Origin: Gammaproteobacteria bacterium Ga0077536
GTDB lineage: Bacteria > Pseudomonadota > Gammaproteobacteria > Ga0077536
Assembly (NCBI GenBank): GCA_001464935.1
Contig: LNEL01000043.1
Coordinates: forward strand, 56,354 to 120,353
Direction: 5' to 3'
DNA length: 64,000 bases
A model generated the notes under the pieces. That model was not told the DNA's origin. It made no database searches and worked only from the letters and a program-made list of their open reading frames with translations. The position numbers and the translations under genes are program-made. Of this stretch, positions 48,766-58,708 are shown piece by piece. Numbering within the stretch: the stretch's first letter is position 1; each line of letters begins with the position of its first letter.

Positions 48766-49230
48766 ATGAACTCATCGCCAGACCGGCTCGCCGCCGCGGC
48801 CGAACTGCTCGCCGCCCAGGAAGAGATCGTCGACACGTTTTCGCTGCTCGAGGACTGGACGGATCGCTACCAGTACATCATCGACCTCGGCAAGCAGCTC
48901 GCCCCGTTCCCGGAAGAGTACAAGACCGAGGACTATCGTCTGAAAGGCTGTCAGTCACAGGTATGGATTCGCACCGACCTCGTCGACGGTCTGCTGCACA
49001 TCCGCGCCACCAGCGACTCCGCGATCGTCGCCGGACTGATCGCGCTGCTGCTGCGCGTCTACAACGACCGCCGTCCCGGCGACATCATCGCCACCCCGCC
49101 CGACTTCATTCGTCGGATAGAGCTCGAATCCCACCTGTCCCCGACCCGTAGCAACGGGCTCTCGGCCATGATCCAGCAAATCCGCCAGATGGCCGTCGAA
49201 GCACTGGCGAAGGCGCATCGGGCTGGTTAG
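48766..49230 (+). CDS. sufE: Cysteine desulfuration protein SufE
   Basis: 154 residues. The active cysteine is in YRLKGCQSQVWI, followed by FIRRIELESHLSPTRSNGLSAM, the SufE signature. SufE accepts persulfide from SufS and stimulates Fe-S cluster assembly (or acts with CsdA as CsdE). The ATG at 48766 fits; the longer open frame upstream is low-complexity. No suf operon adjoins it, so it is a solo copy. Repeat element C begins 12 bases after its stop. Confidence 0.93.
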   Translation: MNSSPDRLAAAAELLAAQEEIVDTFSLLEDWTDRYQYIIDLGKQLAPFPEEYKTEDYRLKGCQSQVWIRTDLVDGLLHIRATSDSAIVAGLIALLLRVYNDRRPGDIIATPPDFIRRIELESHLSPTRSNGLSAMIQQIRQMAVEALAKAHRAG

Positions 49231-49242
49231 CGCTTGGGCATA

Positions 49243-49357
49243 GCCACCGAGAACACAGAGAACACCGAGAGCAGCGACTCGGCAAGTAAGCTTGAGACGA
49301 TGCCGAGAGGCAGGCTGGACCTCTGCCAATATTTTTCTTCTCTGTGTTCTCGGTGGC
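49243..49357. repeat. Intergenic inverted-repeat element, copy C
   Basis: The left arm at 49243-49269 begins GCCACCGAGAACACAGAGAA and ends CACCGAG. The right arm at 49338-49357 is an exact reverse complement of the first 20 bases. The interior of about 68 bases contains AT-rich AATATTTTTC near its right end. It fills the gap between convergent sufE and HD-GYP genes. It shares arms with copies A and B but not their interiors. Confidence 0.88.
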
Positions 49358-49370
49358 AAAAAATCCGCTT

Positions 49371-50609
49371 CTAATCCTGCAGCGAATCCCAGATGGCGGC
49401 CATCGCTGCGTGTTCGCGGCTGAAGATTTCAATGAGCCTGGGGTCGAAGTGGGCGTGCGGGTCGATGCGGTTGTCGCCGCGGGTGAGGATGTCCACGCTT
49501 TTCTCGTGCGAGAAGGCCGGCTTGTAGGGCCGTTCGGAGCGCAGGGCATCGTAGACGTCGGCGACCTGCACGATGCGCGCCGACAGCGGAATGGCTTCGC
49601 CGGCAACGCGGTTCGGGTAGCCGGTGCCATCCCATTTTTCATGGTGATGCAACGCGATCTCGGCGCCCAGCTGCAGGCGAGGTGACGCCGAGAGGATCTG
49701 GTGGCCGTATACCGTGTGCCTGTCCATTTCCTCGCGCTCGGTCGCATCCAGCGGGCCGCGCTTCTTCAGCACCGCGGAGTCCACGCTCATCTTGCCCACG
49801 TCGTGGAGCTGGGCGCTGTAGCGGATTTCGTCGCACCACGCCGGCGGCATGTCGAGCTGGCGCGCGAGGAAATAGCTGTACTCGTTGACGCGCACGATGT
49901 GGTTGCCGGTCTCCTCGTCGTGGATTTCGGCCGCGCGCGCCAGCAGCCTGATCGACAGCTGAAACGCTTCCTCGGTTTCGGTTTGCAGCGCCGCGATCTG
50001 CGCGCGCTGGCGGCCGAGTTCGCGGTTGCGCTCACGCAGCTTGGCGTTCTTGGTCCGGATCTCATCGACCATCGTGGCGCGTTCGATCGAGGTGCCGACG
50101 ACGCGCGCGATCGGCGCGATCAGGTCCTCGACCTCCTTGCCGAAGGGCACCGGCGATTTGCGACCGCGCGCGCGACAGTTGATCAGCTGCACCACCCCGA
50201 TCACCTCGTCGTCGTAGTTCTTCAGCGGAAAGCACAGCATCGACTGCGTCTTGTAGCGCTGGTGCTCGCGCGACGGGTCGAAGCGGTAGGGACTGCGGGC
50301 CGAGATCCGGTAGACGTCGTCGATGCGCAGCACGCGACCGGCATGGGCGACGTAACCGGCAATGGTGCCCGGGCCGATCGGCACCACGAAGTCCCGACGC
50401 GTGACGCGGATGGCGTCATTCTGGACCTGGGCCGGCTCGAGCCAGCGCTCGCGGCCCTGCCGGCGCACGATGAAAATCGTGCCGGCCTCGGCTTTGGTCA
50501 GCAGACGGGACTTCATCAGGATTTTGTCGAGGAGCTCGCCCAGCGACTGCCGATGCTGTCCTTCGACGAATTCAAGAAACTCGACGACCAGCCTGTCGCT
50601 CACCGGCAT
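49371..50609 (-). CDS. GAF-HD-GYP cyclic-di-GMP phosphodiesterase-like protein
   Basis: 412 residues. The first 180 form a GAF domain (AGTIFIVRRQG, MLCFPLKNYDDEVIGVVQLIN). A coiled-coil linker follows (RTKNAKLRERNREL). The HD-GYP domain has HDVGKM near 268, the HHHEKWDGTGYPNR motif near 320, and DVYDALRSERPYKP, all intact. Such proteins hydrolyse c-di-GMP to GMP in response to GAF ligands. The ATG at 50609 is chosen because it begins the family-like sequence. It is divergent from ileS. Confidence 0.93.
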   Translation of the reverse strand: MPVSDRLVVEFLEFVEGQHRQSLGELLDKILMKSRLLTKAEAGTIFIVRRQGRERWLEPAQVQNDAIRVTRRDFVVPIGPGTIAGYVAHAGRVLRIDDVYRISARSPYRFDPSREHQRYKTQSMLCFPLKNYDDEVIGVVQLINCRARGRKSPVPFGKEVEDLIAPIARVVGTSIERATMVDEIRTKNAKLRERNRELGRQRAQIAALQTETEEAFQLSIRLLARAAEIHDEETGNHIVRVNEYSYFLARQLDMPPAWCDEIRYSAQLHDVGKMSVDSAVLKKRGPLDATEREEMDRHTVYGHQILSASPRLQLGAEIALHHHEKWDGTGYPNRVAGEAIPLSARIVQVADVYDALRSERPYKPAFSHEKSVDILTRGDNRIDPHAHFDPRLIEIFSREHAAMAAIWDSLQD

Positions 50610-50947
50610 CCTCCTGTCGAACCCATGCATGGGACCTGGTACCCGGTCATCGTGAGTTCTGAGGTGTTCGACCTGTCGGGACGCGCCCTGATGCCGCCTC
50701 TCTCCGACGCGAACACGTGCCACGCAGCGGCAGGGCGCCGTCGACACGCCGGCCGGGAGTCGGCTTGCGGGCGCCTCGAAATCACGGTGACGAGACCCTA
50801 GCATAACCGACGCAAACGCACGGACCTATCGTCCAATCCGGACTCCGGGCAGTGCCGGGGCTGGGGTATAATCGCGCCGGTTTCACCCTTAATTCAGCGG
50901 CCGACGGCAGCCTGCCACGGTCGCGCCAGCGCGGTCCGATTCAAGTC
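50610..50947. promoter_or_regulatory. 338-base divergent region between HD-GYP and ileS genes
   Basis: This holds the promoters of both flanking genes. A perfect TATAAT at 50867-50872 (within GGGGTATAAT, an extended -10 type) lies 76 bases before the ileS ATG; I see no matching -35. No gene or T-box leader was recognised. Confidence 0.55.
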
Positions 50948-54136
<3,189 letters not shown>

Positions 54137-54165
54137 GTGAACGAGGCAATGCGGGAGAAACCGGC

Positions 54166-54804
54166 ATGCAGAGCGTAGCGGGCAGACTGGGCGGAATGGC
54201 GGCGCGCGGCTGGCTGATGCTCAGTCTGGGCGCGATGATGTGGAGCACGGCCGCGGTCGCGGCGCAGACACCGACGCAACGGGTCGAGCAGACGGTCGCG
54301 GCGATCGTGGATGTCCTGCATCGTGAGGAGGGTAGCCGCCGCGACAAGTGGCGCGAGATTGGCAGCATCATCAACGAGGGCTTCGACTTCCGCAGCATGT
54401 CGCAGAGCGTGCTCGCGCGTAACTGGCAGACCGCCTCGAAAGAGGAGAAGCGGCAGTTCGTCGAATTCTTCTCGCAGTATCTCGAAGAGACCTATCGCGC
54501 GAAAATCGAGTCGCACACCAACCAGCGCGTCGAGGTCACGAAGGAGACGATCGCGGGGGCGCGAGCGGTCGTGAACACGGTGATCAGGACCGATGCGAGT
54601 ACGATTCCGGTCGACTACAAGCTGAAGAACAACGATGGCGTCTGGTATGCGTATGACGTCGTGATCGAAGGCGTGAGCCTCGTGAACAACTATCGCAATA
54701 CGTTCGATGCAATCGTCAAATCCGAGGGGATGGACGGACTGCTGCAGGATCTCGAAAGCCGGCTGGCGCGCCATCGGGCGGCGGAAGGCAAGGGCAGCCC
54801 CTGA
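54166..54804 (+). CDS. mlaC: MlaC-like periplasmic phospholipid-binding protein (second paralogue)
   Basis: 212 residues with a signal peptide (GWLMLSLGAMMWSTAAVAAQ). The MlaC/Ttg2D domain has DFRSMSQSVLARNWQTASKEEK, FVEFFSQYLEETYRAKIE, STIPVDYKLKNNDGVWYAYDVVIEGVSLVNNYR and FDAIVKSEG. It ferries phospholipid between MlaA and the inner-membrane MlaFEBD complex. The ATG at 54166 has GGGAGAAA upstream. It follows ileS by 29 bases and converges with a second mlaC at 54839, unusually facing it. Confidence 0.9.
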   Translation: MQSVAGRLGGMAARGWLMLSLGAMMWSTAAVAAQTPTQRVEQTVAAIVDVLHREEGSRRDKWREIGSIINEGFDFRSMSQSVLARNWQTASKEEKRQFVEFFSQYLEETYRAKIESHTNQRVEVTKETIAGARAVVNTVIRTDASTIPVDYKLKNNDGVWYAYDVVIEGVSLVNNYRNTFDAIVKSEGMDGLLQDLESRLARHRAAEGKGSP

Positions 54805-54838
54805 TGCGGACCGGCGGCAGCCGGCACTTGCGCACGCG

Positions 54839-55456
54839 TCACGGCGGCAGTGCGGCGACCTTGGCTTCGAGCTGGGTCAGCAAGGCCGCGACACCCTCCT
54901 TGCGCACGATGTCCTGAAAGCTGCCGCGGTAGTTGCGTACCAGGCTGACCTGTTCGATCGCAACGTCATAGGCCTGCCAGCCCCGGTCCGTGCGCTGCAA
55001 CCGATAATCGACGGGCACGCGGGCCTGATCGGTCTGCACCAGCGTCGCCACCGTCGCGTAGCGCCCCTCGCGTATCCGTTCGGACACATACTCCACTGGC
55101 GCGCCGCGATACTTCGCGATCTTGCGCCAGTAGCTGCGAGTCAGCAGTTCGGTGAACAACTCGACGAAACGCGCGCGTTCCGCAGGCAGGGCGCCGGCCC
55201 AATGCGTCGCGAGCACGCGTCTGGACATTGACTCGAAATCGAAATGCCGGCGCACGACGGCGAGAGCCTCGGTGCGCTGGACCGCGTCGGGGCCGTCGCG
55301 GCGGGCGATATCGAGTACCGCGCTGATGGTGGCCCGTACCACCTCAGTAGGCGACTCCGACGCGCGGGGAGCCTCGCTTACCAGGACCAGCGCGAGCGCG
55401 AGGAGGGCGGACAGCATGGTCACAGGCCGGCGTGCTGGCAGCCGCGTCGTGCTCAC
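54839..55456 (-). CDS. mlaC: MlaC-like phospholipid-binding protein (operon copy)
   Basis: 205 residues. GTG at 55456 overlaps the mlaD stop (GTGA), so the start fits operon coupling; a signal-like hydrophobic segment (MLSALLALALVLVSEAPRA) begins at residue 14. The MlaC core includes HFDFESMSRRVLATHWAGAL, FVELFTELLTRSYWRKI, VPVDYRLQRTDRGWQAYDVAIEQVSLVRNYR and DIVRKEGVAALL. It is the last gene of the mlaFEDC operon and paralogous to the gene at 54166. Ends are 34 bases apart. Confidence 0.88.
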   Translation of the reverse strand: MSTTRLPARRPVTMLSALLALALVLVSEAPRASESPTEVVRATISAVLDIARRDGPDAVQRTEALAVVRRHFDFESMSRRVLATHWAGALPAERARFVELFTELLTRSYWRKIAKYRGAPVEYVSERIREGRYATVATLVQTDQARVPVDYRLQRTDRGWQAYDVAIEQVSLVRNYRGSFQDIVRKEGVAALLTQLEAKVAALPP

Positions 55457-55914
55457 TTGTCCCCACCCTCGAAGATGTACTTGCTGATCAATTCCTCGAT
55501 ATTGATCGAGGACTCCGTGTCGAGGATCTCGCCACCCGGCGGCAGCATGTCGGTCGCGCCGCCCGGTGTGATTCTCACGTATTTCTCGCCGATCAGGCCC
55601 GAGGTCCGGATCGAGGCAATCGCATCCGATGGCAGACGCAGGCCCGGCAGCAGGCGCATCGCGACGACCGATTCGAAGCGCGCCGGATCGAGTGCGATCG
55701 ACGTCACGCTGCCGACGCGGACGCCGGCGATTTCGACGAACGCCCCTTCGCGCAGTCCCGACGCTGATGCAAAGCGAGCGTTCAGTTCGTAGTGGCGCGC
55801 GAACGGCGAATGCCAGTCGCCGAGCCGCAGTGCGAGCCACGCCAGGCAGCCCAATCCGACGACCATCAAAAGCCCCAGCGCAAATGAATTCGAAGAACGC
55901 GTTCCGGCGGTCAT
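55453..55914 (-). CDS. mlaD: MlaD, MCE-domain phospholipid transport protein
   Basis: 153 residues with one N-terminal membrane segment (FALGLLMVVGLGCLAWLAL) and one MCE domain: FASASGLREGAFVEIAGVRVGSVTSIALDP, SDAIASIRTSGLIGEKYVRITPGG. It anchors in the inner membrane and forms the hexameric lipid ring. It is a little shorter than E. coli MlaD (183) at the C terminus. ATGA overlap with mlaE and GTGA overlap with mlaC mark tight coupling. Confidence 0.94.
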   Translation of the reverse strand: MTAGTRSSNSFALGLLMVVGLGCLAWLALRLGDWHSPFARHYELNARFASASGLREGAFVEIAGVRVGSVTSIALDPARFESVVAMRLLPGLRLPSDAIASIRTSGLIGEKYVRITPGGATDMLPPGGEILDTESSINIEELISKYIFEGGDK

Positions 55915-56681
55915 GACATCAACGCACTCAGCAGGTAATCGGCACCCAGAATCGACATCGATGCTATCACCACCGCATCGGCGCTGACACGGCTCACATC
56001 TTCCGTGCCGCGCACGGCCGGCGCGAGGAAGCCCTTGCCGAGGCAGATCCAGCCTATCAGCGCGGCGAAGACCACGGATTTCACGAAGCCCATGCGGACA
56101 TCCGCCGGCCCAATGCCGCTGGCGGCACTGTCGAGGAAAATGCCGGCGCTGCTGCCGAAGCTCAGCGCGCCGATGCACATGCCGCCGAGGAGGCCGGCGA
56201 CGTCGAAGATGGCGGTCAGCAGGGGCAGGCTGATCAGGCACGCGATGAGCCGCGGCACCATCAGGTAGGCGAGCGGGTCGATGGCCATGCACGCGAGCGC
56301 GTCGAGTTGCTGGCTGCCGCGCATGCTGGCGACTTCGGCGGCAAGCGCCGAGCCAGCGCGGCCGAGCACGATCAGTGCTGCAAGGACCGGCCCCAGCTCC
56401 CGGATCAGACCCAACCCGACCGCGGCGCCGAGCATCGAGGGGGAGCCGAAACGCGAGAGCGTATCGAAGAACTGCACGGCGAGCATCGCACCGACGAAGC
56501 CGCCGGCCACGATCATCAGACCCATCGACCGGCTGCCAATCGCGACGACGAGGCCGGCCAGCGTGCCGGCACGCGCCGCGCGGTGCGGCAGCCGGCGCAG
56601 GACCTGTCCGAGAAACAGCCCCATCGCGCCGAGATTGATGACACGGCGCTGGAGCGTGGTGGCGAGGCTGGTCGGTGACAT
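55911..56681 (-). CDS. mlaE: MlaE, ABC lipid-transport permease
   Basis: 256 residues, normal for MlaE. Features are GLFLGQVLRRLPHRA, the ExPxLxxL-like segment LIRELGPVLAALIVLGRAGSALAAE, MRGSQQLDALACMAIDPLAYLMVPR, and hydrophobic ends. It forms the permease dimer with MlaF ATPase. The ATG at 56681 is chosen because the preceding mlaF stop lies five bases away; an earlier in-frame start is possible. No MlaB-like STAS gene is visible. Confidence 0.94.
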   Translation of the reverse strand: MSPTSLATTLQRRVINLGAMGLFLGQVLRRLPHRAARAGTLAGLVVAIGSRSMGLMIVAGGFVGAMLAVQFFDTLSRFGSPSMLGAAVGLGLIRELGPVLAALIVLGRAGSALAAEVASMRGSQQLDALACMAIDPLAYLMVPRLIACLISLPLLTAIFDVAGLLGGMCIGALSFGSSAGIFLDSAASGIGPADVRMGFVKSVVFAALIGWICLGKGFLAPAVRGTEDVSRVSADAVVIASMSILGADYLLSALMS

Positions 56682-56685
56682 TGCG

Positions 56686-57498
56686 TCAGAGGCCTGCGGT
56701 GAGGCGATCGAGGTACGCGGCACGCTCCGTGACGCTGCTGCTGCCGGTGCGTCCGAACATCGCCGCGATGCGCGCGTCGTCGAGCGCGCGAATCTCGGCT
56801 GGCGTGCCGAGCGCGAGCACGCGGCCGTGTTCCACGATCATGATGCGGTCGGCAATCGCGAGGGCGCTGTCCAGCGCATGCGTGACGATGACGAAACTGC
56901 ACTTCATCGCGGCGCGGAGTTTGAGGATCAGCGTATCCAGCTCGGCGGCATTCTGCGGGTCGAGTCCGCCCGCCGGTTCGTCGAAGAACACGAGCTCGGG
57001 ATCCATCACCACCGCGCGTGCGAGGCTCACCCGCTTGGCCATGCCGCCCGACAGTTGCGACGGATACAGGCCATCGACGTCACGCAGGTTCAGCAGCTCG
57101 AGCTTGAGGTGCGCCATGATGCGGATCGTTGCCGGGTCCAGCCGCGTATTGAGCCGCAACGGCAGTTCGACGTTCTCGATGACGGACAGTGCGCCGAGCA
57201 GCGCGCCGCCCTGGAAGGCGACGCCGACGCGCCTGCGCAGCGCGTAGAGCGCGTTGCCAGGCATTTGATAGGGGTCCTGGCCGAGCAGCCGCACCACGCC
57301 GCGGCTGGGCGCCGCAAGGCCCACCATCGTGCGGAGCAGTGTTGATTTGCCGGCGCCGCTGGCCCCCATGATCGCGAAAATTTCGCCGCGCCGGACATCG
57401 AACGTGGCCTGCTCGATGATCGGCCGTCCGCCGGCGCTGATGGTGACCTCCGTGGCATCGGCAATGGAGGCGTGGGCACTGGGCGCCCGGTCGGGCAT
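56686..57498 (-). CDS. mlaF: MlaF, ABC lipid-transport ATPase
   Basis: 270 residues. Walker A is IMGASGAGKSTLLRTM, the signature is LSGGMAKRVSLARA, Walker B is PELVFFDEPAGGLDP, and the H-loop is in VIVTHALDSALA. The PAGGLDP region after Walker B is typical of MlaF/Mkl ATPases. It energises phospholipid movement between outer and inner membrane. It is the first gene of the minus-strand mlaFEDC operon. Confidence 0.95.
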   Translation of the reverse strand: MPDRAPSAHASIADATEVTISAGGRPIIEQATFDVRRGEIFAIMGASGAGKSTLLRTMVGLAAPSRGVVRLLGQDPYQMPGNALYALRRRVGVAFQGGALLGALSVIENVELPLRLNTRLDPATIRIMAHLKLELLNLRDVDGLYPSQLSGGMAKRVSLARAVVMDPELVFFDEPAGGLDPQNAAELDTLILKLRAAMKCSFVIVTHALDSALAIADRIMIVEHGRVLALGTPAEIRALDDARIAAMFGRTGSSSVTERAAYLDRLTAGL

Positions 57499-57597
57499 GG
57501 ATTGCGCTCGTGACTGGTTGCAGGAATCAGGCGTCGAGCGGGGACTATAGACGCAATGGGCGCGGTCATGCCACCGGGGATGGCTGGCCGGAAAACG

Positions 57598-57623
57598 AAA
57601 AGGCCGGGGATTACCCGGCCTTT
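57598..57623 (-). terminator. Rho-independent terminator of the VPLPA-CTERM gene
   Basis: On the minus strand a ten-base stem AAAGGCCGGG pairs with CCCGGCCTTT around a five-base loop, followed by a partly interrupted T-run (TTTTCGTTTTC). It lies 24 bases after the stop at 57648. Confidence 0.85.
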
Positions 57624-57647
57624 ACGCAGTCAGACAGATGTCTCGAC

Positions 57648-58286
57648 TCAGGCGGCTTTGCGACGGCTCACGGTCACGAGGCCGACGATCGCCGAACCCA
57701 GCATCCACACCGCCGGCGGCAGCGGGATCGGGGCGACATCGACAGAGATGGACGCGCCGGTCTTCGAGATCGTCGCGATCTGGGTCGGGTCGAAGGCCAC
57801 GGCGAACAGGCTGTTGACGATCGACACGGCGATCGAGTCCTTGTTCGCGACGTCGACCGAACCACCGATCGACCAGTCGCTCAGGCCGGTGTTCGGCAGG
57901 AACAGCTGGGTCAGGAAGTTCTTCGGCGTGCCGTCAGCGGTGATCGAGCCGGTCGCCATGGCGACGCCACCGGTCGTCTGGCCATTGCCGGACTCGGTGT
58001 AGGTCACCTTGGTGATCTTGAAGCCGGTCGGGGCGGTCACCAGGAAGGAGAAGGTGTCCAGCGCCGACAGGGTGAGATTGTTCGCACCGTTGGCGGTGAA
58101 GCCATTGATGCCAATCGAAATGGAGTTACCGGCAATCGTGGTGCTGCCGATATCGAAAAACTGCGCTGCATTGTTGCCGTCAGCCAGATTGCTGAAGGTC
58201 ACCGTAGCGGCCTGGGCGCCAACCGAGGTGCCGGCCAGCAAGGCCGCGCCCGCGATAGCGCTCATCATGTTCTTGTTCATTTTCAT
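57648..58286 (-). CDS. VPLPA/PEP-CTERM sorting-domain exported protein
   Basis: 212 residues with a Sec signal peptide (MKMNKNMMSAIAGAALLAG then SVGAQAA). The body is Thr/Asn/Gly-rich and beta-like. The C terminus is APIPLPPAVWMLGSAIVGLV then SRRKAA: a Pro-rich sorting motif, membrane helix and basic tail, the exosortase-dependent VPLPA/PEP-CTERM layout. AAAGGATC precedes the ATG. It is likely processed and linked to extracellular polysaccharide. No exosortase or EPS gene is in the window. Expression appears monocistronic. Confidence 0.87.
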   Translation of the reverse strand: MKMNKNMMSAIAGAALLAGTSVGAQAATVTFSNLADGNNAAQFFDIGSTTIAGNSISIGINGFTANGANNLTLSALDTFSFLVTAPTGFKITKVTYTESGNGQTTGGVAMATGSITADGTPKNFLTQLFLPNTGLSDWSIGGSVDVANKDSIAVSIVNSLFAVAFDPTQIATISKTGASISVDVAPIPLPPAVWMLGSAIVGLVTVSRRKAA

Positions 58287-58708
58287 AGCCTGATCCTTTC
58301 GAAAGATTGCCAAGTCACTTCCGTATTGAGTCCGGCTCCGCGACCGGTACCCGGCTTCTTATAAGCCTTCCGTCCACAAATACTTTTTATGAGCGAGTTC
58401 CGTCGGAGTATGACGGCGGTCACAGGAACTTGTTAAGTCCTGTAAAACCATTCCGCGAACCATTACCGGAAAAACTCATTTCTGAGTCTGCTCAAAGACT
58501 TGAGTCTGCTCCGGCGAATTCGCGAGCGGCGTCACGGAAATTTTCCGCGGGCATTCGCACCTGCAACGCAGCATGGCTCAAAAGCGGCTCGATTACAAGG
58601 GCTTAGGGGGATTTCGCCGGCGTGCCTACAGCAAGCGGCGGACCCCGCGAAGGCGGCGCCTCGCGCGGGGCCGCCCGATTCGCCGCGCCGGGATGCGGGG
58701 CAGGGGGG
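58287..58708. promoter_or_regulatory. 422-base AT-richer region upstream of the VPLPA-CTERM gene
   Basis: This contains an imperfect palindrome CAGGAACTTGTTAAGTCCTG at 58423-58442 and a direct repeat of GAGTCTGCTC at 58484-58493 and 58502-58511 (18-base period). These look like protein-binding sites for regulating the minus-strand gene. I looked for a sigma-54 signature (TGGCACG-N4-TTGC), as at some PEP-CTERM genes, and did not see it. The short open frame inside is not credible. Confidence 0.45.

Noticed and set aside
58307..58606. 99-codon open frame upstream of the VPLPA-CTERM gene
   Set aside because: It has no ribosome site, no family resemblance, and lies over probable regulatory sites.
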